Shown here: in pieces, positions 16,191-24,963 of the stretch
Layout: every line of letters begins with the position of its first letter
Numbering within the stretch: the stretch's first letter is position 1
Source: JAHRVQ01 sp051278195
GTDB taxonomy: Bacteria; Pseudomonadota; Gammaproteobacteria; Pseudomonadales; Azotimanducaceae
Reading direction: 5' to 3'
Assembly: GCA_051278195.1 (NCBI GenBank)
Contig: JBNMQM010000011.1
Coordinates: forward strand, 1-64,000
Length of the DNA stretch: 64,000 bases
Position numbers and translations under genes: made by a program
The notes under the pieces: generated by a model
Databases searched by the model: none
Told to the model about the DNA's origin: nothing
What the model saw: only the letters and a program-made list of their open reading frames with translations

Positions 16191-18218
16191 TCAGGATTGA
16201 GCGGTGAGAGTGCGTAACCATAGCGCTCTCACTGCTCGTTTCAGTCCGGAACCTTGGTCAGATTCACCTCGATAATTTGCTGCAACATAAGCCTCCGTTA
16301 CGACTTTAATTTCCGCTGACAGCGTCGGCAACTCCCCAATTAAACGAGCCTGATAGTCCAAGGGCCCCTCTCCTTTTTGCCTCGGCGACCCACGCTTTGC
16401 CATAGTTCGACAAAAAAGCAAATAATCGCTATCCACCGATGACAAAGGCGTGCGTGTACGTTTCGCGAGAATAAATAGTGCAATAATAAAAAGCACGGAG
16501 AAGAAACTTGCCAGCATCATGGTGCCTAAGTGCTTCTTACTGACATCATCAAAGTAGCGGCTCAATAATCCTGTTTGCATCTCAGGCGTGTAACCCACAA
16601 CCCAAGTGTCCCAATAATGACTAACCGCATCTAGTTGTAAACGCAGATCCGTTAACCACAGCAGCTGGCGGTAACGAAAAATGGACAGTGGTGAATTCGC
16701 AAGAAACGTGTTTTCTTCTTCGACTGCCGCTTCTAACCCTCGTTCGATTCGCTCAGGTGCCACTGCCATTGTCGGGTCTACTCGGACCCAACCTTGACCC
16801 TTAAGCCAGATCTCTGCCCACGCGTGCGCATCGAACTGCCTGACGGCGACATAGTTACCATTCGGATTAATTTCTCCGCCCTGATAGCCGACAACAACTC
16901 TCGCGGGAACACCGGCAGCTCGCATCATGAAGACATAAGCACTGGCGTAATGTTCACAAAAACCCCGACGGCTATCAAACAGAAAGCTATCGACCGAGTT
17001 CGTATCATCCGTCCTGCCAGGTTGCAGTGTGTAAACAAACTCTTGCTGGTAAAACATCCGCTGAATATCGCGCGACAGAGCGGTTGGCGTTATGGCTTGT
17101 TTGTACATTACTTGAGCCAAAGCAACGGCTCGTGGATTACTGCTTTCAGGCAATCGCGTATAGCGGTAGCGCCAGAAGTCATCCAATTCCTCTTGCACCG
17201 TAAAGTCGAGATGAGACGTCAATTGATAGCGGATCTTCTGCCTGATTTTACGACTCGAGGCGACCCGAAAATCGTGAAGAATCACGAAGTCTCTATCCTC
17301 AGGCACCTCCGGCATCATCAAAGAGAACATCCAATTTTGAAAACTAGGTTCCATAATGATGTCATAGGTAAAACTATCGCCTTTGTACTCTATGCCATCG
17401 ACCCACCCGGGTTCAGCCTGGCGATAGCGATAAACACTTCTCAGTAACAGTGGTTCATTTTGCGTCCAGCTACTCCCATCAAATTCTGTCAGTACGAGAC
17501 CACGCCAATACATGTCCGTGAACGGAGGCAGTGCACCCTCAAAGGTCGCTTTAAAAACCAACTCGTCTGATTCTGTTAGCGCCGCCAGGCTGCCCGGTGT
17601 CATCTTGTCACTGACACCGGTTATCGCCTGATCACCAGGTAATGGCACGGTCCAGAGCGGCGAAATGCGGGGGAATAGTACGAATAGAATGAGCATCAAT
17701 GGCACCGCTTGCGCCAACAAGATAACAGCTGATTTAAAAGCATTGATCGGTTTTAGATGCGATTGCGTCTGGTGTAGACCAATCAGTGCTGCTGTCACCA
17801 TGGTGACGCAACCAAACATGTAGATCGCATAGGGAATAGATTGCTCGAAAAGAAACTCCGTAATGCAGACGAAGTACGCGAGTAAAATCACCATGTAGGC
17901 ATCACGCTTGTGGTGCATTTCGATCAACTTCAATGCAAACGCGACCATGAGCAACGATACAGCAGGCTCAACGCCGTAGATTTGATCGTAAGCTAAAGGG
18001 ACAGCGGCGAACCCTGAAACCACCAATAGAGTCTTAACCAGTCGACCGGGAAAAGACCACCGACCCTGAAACACCATGACTCGCCAAACCATACAGGCCA
18101 CACAAACGCCCACCACCCAAATTGGTAGGCGCACCACATGCGGCGCTATCACAGCGACTTGCGCCGCTAACATCCAGGCCAAACTATTACGTGGGATCTG
18201 GTAAATTGCTGTACTCAT
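16191..18218 (-). CDS. tgpA: Membrane transglutaminase-domain protein, TgpA/DUF3488 family
   Basis: The 675-residue protein starts with about five to six membrane segments (residues 10-185), followed by a periplasmic transglutaminase domain with the triad Cys421 (RRGFCEHY), His465 (DAHAW) and Asp481 (VDPT), then a further membrane segment near 555-575 and a DUF4129-like cytoplasmic tail. P. aeruginosa TgpA is reported to be essential; its physiological substrate is unclear. Its start overlaps the end of the DUF58 gene by 4 bp (ATGA), and moxR precedes, the standard trio. A 10-bp stem (16201-16210 with 16226-16235) inside its 3' end could terminate acnB. Confidence 0.93.
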   Translation of the reverse strand: MSTAIYQIPRNSLAWMLAAQVAVIAPHVVRLPIWVVGVCVACMVWRVMVFQGRWSFPGRLVKTLLVVSGFAAVPLAYDQIYGVEPAVSLLMVAFALKLIEMHHKRDAYMVILLAYFVCITEFLFEQSIPYAIYMFGCVTMVTAALIGLHQTQSHLKPINAFKSAVILLAQAVPLMLILFVLFPRISPLWTVPLPGDQAITGVSDKMTPGSLAALTESDELVFKATFEGALPPFTDMYWRGLVLTEFDGSSWTQNEPLLLRSVYRYRQAEPGWVDGIEYKGDSFTYDIIMEPSFQNWMFSLMMPEVPEDRDFVILHDFRVASSRKIRQKIRYQLTSHLDFTVQEELDDFWRYRYTRLPESSNPRAVALAQVMYKQAITPTALSRDIQRMFYQQEFVYTLQPGRTDDTNSVDSFLFDSRRGFCEHYASAYVFMMRAAGVPARVVVGYQGGEINPNGNYVAVRQFDAHAWAEIWLKGQGWVRVDPTMAVAPERIERGLEAAVEEENTFLANSPLSIFRYRQLLWLTDLRLQLDAVSHYWDTWVVGYTPEMQTGLLSRYFDDVSKKHLGTMMLASFFSVLFIIALFILAKRTRTPLSSVDSDYLLFCRTMAKRGSPRQKGEGPLDYQARLIGELPTLSAEIKVVTEAYVAANYRGESDQGSGLKRAVRALWLRTLTAQS

Positions 18219-19195
18219 GAGGGCAACTCAAACATCGCAAGCGTATTGAGAATTCGGGTTCGATGTTCCGGTCCACGCGCTGGCTCAATTTCAATTCCGG
18301 GTAGACGAAGACCATAGTCATCCGTCGATTTCGACGCTTGAATGACCCACCAAGTGAGTCGGCTTAATCGAGTTTCGCGATCCAGGCCAGGCAAGTTATC
18401 CCACTCCAACCAGACTCGGCGATCAACATAAGCAGCAAATTCCTTGATGTGCAAGTCACCCGTTCTTGCATAGGTCTTCCAGGCGATCTGTTTAATCGAG
18501 TCGCCGTGCTGGTAGTTTCGCAAGCCGTAGAAATCATCCACTCCATTTCGTTGCTGTATCTCACCTTCATTAGCAGCGCTTGACGCTGCTGGAATCTCGC
18601 CGGCAAAAAAGGGACTCGGATAAGTCACCGCATGCAGATCCAGATCCACCCAGGACCAGGCTCTAAATAACCCGACGGGATAATAAGTTTGAACCAGCAT
18701 TCGACCAGGACTGAACCGGCCGCGCTGCTGGGTCGGCACGTAGATTTTTATCCTACAGCTCGACGCGTCTAACAAGTCTGCTCCCTGCATCATATCCACA
18801 TGCCAGCCGACGTTAAGCGCTTCAAAAGTCCGATTGCCAGCTCGATTCAATGTCACCGTAAACTCGGCATCTTCTCCGGCAAACACAGAGGTACCATGGC
18901 CGCCCTGCAAGCTAAGACCTGACAAGTTTCTAAAGGTGTGCAAGATGCTCACCATAAACAGACTAACAAGCAAAAAAGCGAGCGCGAAAATCAAACTATT
19001 TTGATAGTTGATACCGGCCAGCATCATGAAAAGAATTAAAACAACAAAGTACAGACCGTGCCGCGTAGGTAAGATAAAAATATTCTTTTGGTTAAGCGTT
19101 ACCGTATTCGCAGGCGGTACGCGCCTGTCCAACCAGCGTTGGAATCTTGCAGAGCGCCAGAACCGACTATCAGGTGGGGTCTCACTCGCGGCCAT
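18215..19195 (-). CDS. DUF58 domain protein of the MoxR-DUF58-TgpA trio
   Basis: The 326-residue protein has two adjoining hydrophobic segments near residues 40-85 and the DUF58 motif region GVDDFYGLRNYQHGDSIKQIAWKTYAR (residues about 200-226; R-x-Y-x-x-G-D-x-x-K-x-I-x-W is the family hallmark). DUF58 proteins have a VWA-like fold and usually act with MoxR AAA+ ATPases; the exact role is unknown. It starts 6 bp after moxR and overlaps tgpA by 4 bp, so translation is probably coupled. Confidence 0.9.
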   Translation of the reverse strand: MAASETPPDSRFWRSARFQRWLDRRVPPANTVTLNQKNIFILPTRHGLYFVVLILFMMLAGINYQNSLIFALAFLLVSLFMVSILHTFRNLSGLSLQGGHGTSVFAGEDAEFTVTLNRAGNRTFEALNVGWHVDMMQGADLLDASSCRIKIYVPTQQRGRFSPGRMLVQTYYPVGLFRAWSWVDLDLHAVTYPSPFFAGEIPAASSAANEGEIQQRNGVDDFYGLRNYQHGDSIKQIAWKTYARTGDLHIKEFAAYVDRRVWLEWDNLPGLDRETRLSRLTWWVIQASKSTDDYGLRLPGIEIEPARGPEHRTRILNTLAMFELPS

Positions 19196-19201
19196 CAGAT
19201 C

Positions 19202-20122
19202 TTATCCAATAACGTCCACTTGGTTCAGCAATCTTTGCGCAAGCGCGCCGCCCCCATGTCCAGAAAAATCAGCGGCCTCTCTGAGTCTATGCTCGACGAT
19301 CGGGCCAAGCACAGCTTGAACATCTTCTGGTACGACATGGCTACGTCGATCGATATAAGCCCAGGTTTTAGCACAACCTAACAACGCGAGCCCGCCTCTT
19401 GGCGACAACCCATAAGCAAATTCCTTTGCCTCTCGGGTGTATTGAACCAGGCGTTGTACATAGTCCAATAACGCATCGCTTACCTTTACCTGACGACATT
19501 GATCTTGAATTTCTGCCAACTGCTGAGCATTTAAGCTGGCGCCCAGTCGAGCCAGTACATCGCGTCGACTTTCACCCTTCATGAGGATTCGCTCCGCGGC
19601 CGGATCCGGATAGCCAAGTTCGATCTTCATTAAGAAGCGGTCCAACTGGGATTCTGGCAGTGGAAAAGTGCCCGCCTGCGTATCCGGATTTTGTGTTGCT
19701 ATGACGAAAAATGGACTGGGTAAAGGCCGAGACTCTCCTTCAATTGTGACCTGCCCTTCCTCCATCGCTTCAAGTAGCGCGCTTTGACTCTTGGGTGTTG
19801 CGCGGTTTATTTCATCGGCAAGAATCACCTGATTGAATATTGGTCCCGGATGAAAACTAAACTGTTGGTTTTGCTTGTCAAAGATCGAAACCCCAAGAAT
19901 ATCAGCCGGTAGCAGGTCACTGGTGAATTGAACCCGATTAAAACTAAGACCGAGCACTCTTGCCAAAGTGTGCGCGAGGGTTGTTTTGCCCATACCAGGC
20001 AGATCTTCTATCAACAGGTGCCCACCTGAAAACAAGCAAGTCAGTGCAAGGCGGATTTGCTCGTCTTTGCCCAGCAGGATAGTGCCTACCTGTTCAATCG
20101 TTCGGTCAATTAAATCGTGCAT
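19202..20122 (-). CDS. MoxR-family AAA+ ATPase
   Basis: The 306-residue protein has Walker A GMGKTT near residues 40-46, Walker B VILADEINRA near 107-114, sensor 1 IATQNPD, and the MoxR-type C-terminal lid (YGLSPRGGLALL). These ATPases are thought to act as chaperones for VWA-type partners, here the DUF58 protein just downstream. It starts 36 bp after purF on the same strand, with no terminator visible, so it may be transcribed with purF as well as from its own promoter. Confidence 0.93.
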   Translation of the reverse strand: MHDLIDRTIEQVGTILLGKDEQIRLALTCLFSGGHLLIEDLPGMGKTTLAHTLARVLGLSFNRVQFTSDLLPADILGVSIFDKQNQQFSFHPGPIFNQVILADEINRATPKSQSALLEAMEEGQVTIEGESRPLPSPFFVIATQNPDTQAGTFPLPESQLDRFLMKIELGYPDPAAERILMKGESRRDVLARLGASLNAQQLAEIQDQCRQVKVSDALLDYVQRLVQYTREAKEFAYGLSPRGGLALLGCAKTWAYIDRRSHVVPEDVQAVLGPIVEHRLREAADFSGHGGGALAQRLLNQVDVIG

Positions 20123-20158
20123 CGTACAACCGTTAGCTATTAAGTGGGTTAAATACCG

Positions 20159-21673
20159 TTACGCTTGATTATGCAGCTCGATAATTTCTGAGTCCGTCTG
20201 ACTCGCACGCCTGGTTTTCGCACCGTCACTTCGTTTCGACTGCAAACGGTGCAAATATTCGTCATTAACCGTACCAGTGACATACTTGCCATCGAACACG
20301 CTGCAATCGAAGTGGTCGATCTTGTCATTAATACCCATCGCGCACTCTTTAAGATCTTCCAGATCCTGATAAACCAGCCAATCCACCCCGATATAGTCCG
20401 CAATTTCTTGCTCCGTATTGCCATGCGCAACAAATTCATGCGCCGATGGCATATCGATGCCATAGACATTGGGGTAACGCACGGGCGGTGCGGCTGATGC
20501 GAGATAGACCTTTTTCGCACCTGCCTCTCGAGCCATCTGCACAATCTGCCGCGATGTTGTTCCGCGTATAATAGAGTCGTCTACCAACAGGACGTTCTTT
20601 CCTTTGAATTCTAGTTCGACGGTGCTGAGTTTTTGGCGGACGGATTTCAATCGCTGTTGTTGATCAGGCATGATGAATGTTCGACCGATGTATCGGTTTT
20701 TAACCAGCCCTTCGCGGTATTTCACACCCAGCCTATGCGCCATTGGCAATGCGGCCGTGCAGCTGGTGTCGGGTATCGGAATGACCACGTCAACATCATG
20801 ATCTGGCATCAAGCGCAAAATTTTGTCCGCGAGTTTTTCACCCATTTTCAGTCTGGCTTTATACACTGATATCCCGTCAATGACAGAATCAGGACGAGCC
20901 AGATACACATGCTCGAATATGCAGGGTGCATAGTCAGTTTTGTCGCAACACTGCTTCTTGTGTAGTACGCCATTGGTCTCGATGTATACCGCTTCACCCG
21001 GCTGTATATCGTCAATCACGTCAAAACCTGCGACAGTGAGAGCGACACTTTCAGAGGCAATCATGTATTCAGCGCCATTCGGCGTAAGGCGCTTGCCGTA
21101 GCACATCGGGCGAATGCCGTGGGGATCCCGAAAGCCCACGATGCCATGCCCGACAATCATCATGACCACAGCGTAGGCGCCGACAGCGCGTTCATGGACC
21201 CGACGAACCGATTCAAAAATCTGCTCCGGCGTAGGCTGCATGCCAGCTAGACTCTGCAATTCGTGGGCGAACACATTGAGTAAAACCTCAGAATCTGATG
21301 AGGTATTGATATGCCGACGATCGGACCGGAAGAGGTCCTCATTCAGGGTCTCTTCATTAGTGAGATTGCCGTTGTGGGCAATACATATCCCAAATGGGCT
21401 GTTGACGTACATGGGCTGCGCTTCCGCAGAACTGGCGCTACCTGCAGTTGGGTATCGAACATGGCCGATACCCATCATGCCTGTGAGGCGGTTCATATGC
21501 CCCTGGTGAAACACATCACGAACCAGCCCATTGCCTTTACGTAAATTGACCCGGTCACCTTCACAGGTCACGATGCCTGCCGCATCCTGCCCACGGTGCT
21601 GGAGAATCGTTAGAGCGTCGTAAAGGTCGTAACCTACCTGACCCCGTCCCACCATGCCTACGATGCCACACAT
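20159..21673 (-). CDS. purF: Amidophosphoribosyltransferase
   Basis: The 504-residue protein starts MCGIVGM, so Cys2 is the glutaminase nucleophile after Met removal. The PRPP-binding loop VLLVDDSIIRGTTSRQ is present near residues 362-377. The sequence follows the E. coli type, without an Fe-S cluster pro-peptide. It makes 5-phosphoribosylamine from PRPP and glutamine, the first step of purine synthesis. cvpA-purF pairing is conserved in gammaproteobacteria; the gap here is 79 bp. Confidence 0.97.
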   Translation of the reverse strand: MCGIVGMVGRGQVGYDLYDALTILQHRGQDAAGIVTCEGDRVNLRKGNGLVRDVFHQGHMNRLTGMMGIGHVRYPTAGSASSAEAQPMYVNSPFGICIAHNGNLTNEETLNEDLFRSDRRHINTSSDSEVLLNVFAHELQSLAGMQPTPEQIFESVRRVHERAVGAYAVVMMIVGHGIVGFRDPHGIRPMCYGKRLTPNGAEYMIASESVALTVAGFDVIDDIQPGEAVYIETNGVLHKKQCCDKTDYAPCIFEHVYLARPDSVIDGISVYKARLKMGEKLADKILRLMPDHDVDVVIPIPDTSCTAALPMAHRLGVKYREGLVKNRYIGRTFIMPDQQQRLKSVRQKLSTVELEFKGKNVLLVDDSIIRGTTSRQIVQMAREAGAKKVYLASAAPPVRYPNVYGIDMPSAHEFVAHGNTEQEIADYIGVDWLVYQDLEDLKECAMGINDKIDHFDCSVFDGKYVTGTVNDEYLHRLQSKRSDGAKTRRASQTDSEIIELHNQA

Positions 21674-21752
21674 AACTAGATACCCGCCTTAAAAGATGAA
21701 AGTCGCACTGACAATAGATTCAAAAAGATACACTTCATTTTAGCTCTTAATT

Positions 21753-22274
21753 TTAGCTCGCGGTTCCAGAACTGGCACCGGCTTGCTGTATTAATCGATT
21801 TGCGCCATCAAGACCAAATGCCTGTAACCAGTCTCCAATTGCCACAAACTCTGGGATCAATAATGACTCTTGCCACCAAAGGCTCTCTGATACACCGACC
21901 CGGGCAAAAACAGCAGTAACAACCACTAGAATCAATACCCCTCTGGCGAAACCAAACACCATACCCAGCGTTCGGTCCAGGCCGCCCAATCCTGCCATTC
22001 GAATCACCTGCACGACGGCAGAGTTGATCAAACCACCAATGATAAGGGTGACGATGAAGAGCCCTGCATAGGCTGTGGCATAACGGATAGCCGGAGTTTC
22101 AATCCAGTTGACCAGCAAGGTGGAAGCTTCAGCGCCAAACAGACGGGAAATGATCATGGCGGCGATCAACGTGACCAGAGAAAGTGCTTCTTTAACGAAA
22201 CCGCGCTTAATGCTGACCAGGGTGGAAAAGCCAACGATTGCCAATATGATCCAATCAACAACTCCGAGTGTCAC
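21753..22274 (-). CDS. cvpA: CvpA-family membrane protein
   Basis: The 173-residue protein begins VDWIILAIVGFSTLVSIKRGFVKEAL, the CvpA signature, and has four hydrophobic segments (about 5-25, 30-48, 63-85, 103-123). CvpA was named for colicin V production and is linked to envelope stress tolerance; its molecular role is not settled. The start is GTG, with GGAGG 6 nt upstream. It lies 27 bp after the SPOR protein gene and upstream of purF. Confidence 0.92.
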   Translation of the reverse strand: MTLGVVDWIILAIVGFSTLVSIKRGFVKEALSLVTLIAAMIISRLFGAEASTLLVNWIETPAIRYATAYAGLFIVTLIIGGLINSAVVQVIRMAGLGGLDRTLGMVFGFARGVLILVVVTAVFARVGVSESLWWQESLLIPEFVAIGDWLQAFGLDGANRLIQQAGASSGTAS

Positions 22275-22301
22275 GCCCTGCCTCCAGAGAATTTAGAACC
22301 A

Positions 22302-22853
22302 TTAGCCACCCAGTTGGTATCGGTCATCTTCGATTCTGTAACGTACTACTTGCCCAGAAAGTTTTAACTCAGCTTCGATCTTAATTTGGACTTTGAGCAG
22401 TTTGTCTTTATTGACCATAGGGCCGACATAGACGCGAAAAAGTTTATCATCGGCGTCACCGCTCAGAATATAGCTTCGGTAACCTTTATCTCGAAGCGTT
22501 TGGCGAAGTCTGGTGGCATTAGTTTCTTCACGGAAGCTGCCAAGTTGAAAACTCCAACTGATCGGCAGACCATTTTCGTTCAATGAAAAATTATCGGTAT
22601 CTTGGACGAGGACAGCAGTATCCTGTTGCATTACCGGCAGCTTAGCTTTGCTAACCTCGGCCATTTCAAGGATTTTTTCGCTGGTCTGTTCGACAGTCAG
22701 ACTATTGATATCGATTACAGGGGCTTGAGGAATCGCAGATTCAACTCTCGCTCGATCCTCCGAAGAACCATCAAGCAACATGGGCAGGATAATGATCGCA
22801 ACAGCTGTCATCACCACGGCCCCAATGACTCGTTGTTTAAGCCTTGTATCCAC
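22302..22853 (-). CDS. dedD: DedD-like SPOR-domain cell-division protein
   Basis: The 183-residue protein has a short cytoplasmic N-terminus, one membrane segment (about 9-27, VIGAVVMTAVAIIILPMLL), a linker, and a C-terminal SPOR domain (about 100-175, WSFQLGSFREETNATRLRQ). SPOR domains bind denuded septal glycan, so it should act at the divisome in the periplasm. GTG start. The order folC-dedD-cvpA-purF is the standard one. Confidence 0.88.
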   Translation of the reverse strand: MDTRLKQRVIGAVVMTAVAIIILPMLLDGSSEDRARVESAIPQAPVIDINSLTVEQTSEKILEMAEVSKAKLPVMQQDTAVLVQDTDNFSLNENGLPISWSFQLGSFREETNATRLRQTLRDKGYRSYILSGDADDKLFRVYVGPMVNKDKLLKVQIKIEAELKLSGQVVRYRIEDDRYQLGG

Positions 22854-22912
22854 GCTCGCCAGAATTCGCTTTTAAATGAGATGTCACTGTCAATGTTGGA
22901 CCCCTACTATTA

Positions 22913-24130
22913 TTAGGAATCCAGATACTCCAGTACTGCGGCGACAGTCAAAAACGAGCCAAAAACCAGTACTGTACCTTCTGGATCTGAGCGGCGCTTC
23001 GCTGCCTCGATCGCATGACCTACTTTATCATAAGTCTTGCCGCTTAACCCACAAGAGTCTGACAAAACGGCCTGAAGGTGCTCTGCTGACGCTGCCCGCT
23101 CACCGGGTAAATCAACAAAATGCCAATCTCTGATCATCGGGGACAGGTGTTGAAAAACCCCAGCGATGTCTTTGTCCTTATATAGACCCACCACAGCTTG
23201 TAAATTTCCATAACCTTCTAGCGCTAGCTTGTTCAGTAAATAGCCTGCAGCATCCGGGTTGTGGGCAACATCTAAAATTAAAGCCGGTGAACCTGGGATT
23301 TTTTGAAAGCGACCGGGTAGCTGGCTGCTCTCGAGCACGTGGCTTACCGTTTTCTGGTCCAGCGGGTACGCAACGGCCAGGAAGGCAACCGTTGCAGCAA
23401 CCGCACTTGGCAAAGGTAACCGGGTTTGCGGCAATTGAAAGGTTTGACCTTCGACAGCCAGCTCATCATCGACCACTTGGAAGTCGCGCTGAATCACTTT
23501 CGCAATTGCACCCTGCCGGTTAGCTTCATTAATGAGGCTCTCGGGCGGCTCCGGGTCAACGATCACCACCGGCACATTTCGCCGCATCACCCCAGCTTTT
23601 TCAACCGCGATGGCTTCACGGCTATCACCCAACCAATTCTGGTGATCCAAAGCGATGCGGGTAATAACGGAAACATCTGGGTAGACGATATTCATTGCAT
23701 CGAGTCGGCCGCCGAGGCCAACTTCAAGAATCGCAACATCGACTTTGCTTTGCTTGAAAATCAACATGGCTGCCAGAGCGCCAAACTCGAAGTAACTCAG
23801 CGATATAGTGCCCCGCGCTTGATCGATTTCTGCAAATGCCGCACTAATTGTATCGTCAGAAGCCAGCTGGCCGTTTACAACGATTTGCTCGTTATAGACA
23901 GAGAGGAAGGGCGACGTAGCTTTGCCATAAGACAGGTTCAGCGCCTGACAGTATCTCGCCAAATATTCGCAGGTTGAACCCTTGCCGTTGGTACCGGCCA
24001 CAATAAATACTTTTGCGGCAGGTTTCAGAAGGTCGAGTTTTCTTCCGACCTCACCGACACGCTCAAGACCAAGGTCCCACTCAATCGGATGGAGCTTTTG
24101 AATTTTCTCAAGCCAGGCGGCGAGTTTCAT
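22913..24130 (-). CDS. folC: Bifunctional dihydrofolate synthase / folylpolyglutamate synthase
   Basis: The 405-residue protein has the Mur-ligase P-loop VAGTNGKGSTC near residues 45-55, the DH motif ALDHQNWLG, and DVAHNPDAAGYL in the C-terminal domain. It attaches glutamate to dihydropteroate and to folates. It overlaps the trpA stop by one base (TAATG), so it is read as part of the trp operon. In many relatives accD lies immediately upstream; here there is none. Confidence 0.95.
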   Translation of the reverse strand: MKLAAWLEKIQKLHPIEWDLGLERVGEVGRKLDLLKPAAKVFIVAGTNGKGSTCEYLARYCQALNLSYGKATSPFLSVYNEQIVVNGQLASDDTISAAFAEIDQARGTISLSYFEFGALAAMLIFKQSKVDVAILEVGLGGRLDAMNIVYPDVSVITRIALDHQNWLGDSREAIAVEKAGVMRRNVPVVIVDPEPPESLINEANRQGAIAKVIQRDFQVVDDELAVEGQTFQLPQTRLPLPSAVAATVAFLAVAYPLDQKTVSHVLESSQLPGRFQKIPGSPALILDVAHNPDAAGYLLNKLALEGYGNLQAVVGLYKDKDIAGVFQHLSPMIRDWHFVDLPGERAASAEHLQAVLSDSCGLSGKTYDKVGHAIEAAKRRSDPEGTVLVFGSFLTVAAVLEYLDS

Positions 24131-24942
24131 TAGTAATTGATAGCATCCATTTGGTTACGCATGTCAGTCAACAACTCGGCCACTAAAGGCGCAATCTGGC
24201 GCGGCGATTGCTCGTGCGCCTGAAAGATATCAACAATCGCGGTACCCACAACCGAGCCATCAGCAAACGCTGCAACCCTTGCTGCAGAAGCACCATCCTT
24301 AATCCCAAACCCAACGACCATAGGCAGGTCAGAAAAGGCCTTCAGATGCTTCACGCGGGCCTCAACCTGCTCAAAATTAATGGTACTGGCGCCCGTCGTC
24401 CCTTTCAGCGAGACGTAATAAACAAAACCCTGCGCTGCGGAACAAATGTACGCTGCTCGCTTGTCCGTCGTTGTCGGTGACAACAAGTAAATCGCGTCCA
24501 GACCACGAGCTGAAAGCTCGATGTTCAACGCCGCACCTCCTTCCGGGGGCAGGTTAACAATGAGCGTACCATCGACACCAGCCTCTGCAGCGATGCTCGC
24601 AAATGTGTCGTAACCCATGGCGTCAATCGGATTCACATAGCCCATCAAGATAACCGGGGTTTGGCTATTTTTTTCACGAAAACGCGCGACCAGATTAATC
24701 GTATCACGCAATGAAACGTTGTTCCTCAGTGCTCGCTCGTGAGCCAACTGGATACTGGGCCCTTCAGCTTCCGGGTCAGTGAAGGGGACGCCCAACTCAA
24801 TGAGGTCAGCGCCAGCTGTCACCATCTCGTGCATCACGTCTAAAGAGGTGTCCAAGTCTGGATCACCCGCAACGATATAAGGAATTAATAACTTACGATT
24901 CTCTGAACTCTGTCGGGCAAAAGTATCTGCAATACGACCCAC
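24130..24942 (-). CDS. trpA: Tryptophan synthase alpha subunit
   Basis: The 270-residue TIM-barrel protein has the catalytic Glu of LIELGVPF (E49 in Salmonella numbering) and GFGIKDGASA in the phosphate-binding part. The loop reads FTDPEAEGPSIQ; the residue equivalent to the catalytic Asp60 (DPLADGP in E. coli) is Glu, a conservative change. It cleaves indole-3-glycerol phosphate and passes indole to TrpB. It lies 21 bp after trpB and overlaps folC by 1 bp. Confidence 0.96.
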   Translation of the reverse strand: MGRIADTFARQSSENRKLLIPYIVAGDPDLDTSLDVMHEMVTAGADLIELGVPFTDPEAEGPSIQLAHERALRNNVSLRDTINLVARFREKNSQTPVILMGYVNPIDAMGYDTFASIAAEAGVDGTLIVNLPPEGGAALNIELSARGLDAIYLLSPTTTDKRAAYICSAAQGFVYYVSLKGTTGASTINFEQVEARVKHLKAFSDLPMVVGFGIKDGASAARVAAFADGSVVGTAIVDIFQAHEQSPRQIAPLVAELLTDMRNQMDAINY

Positions 24943-24963
24943 GGTGACTCCTTAGCTGATTCC

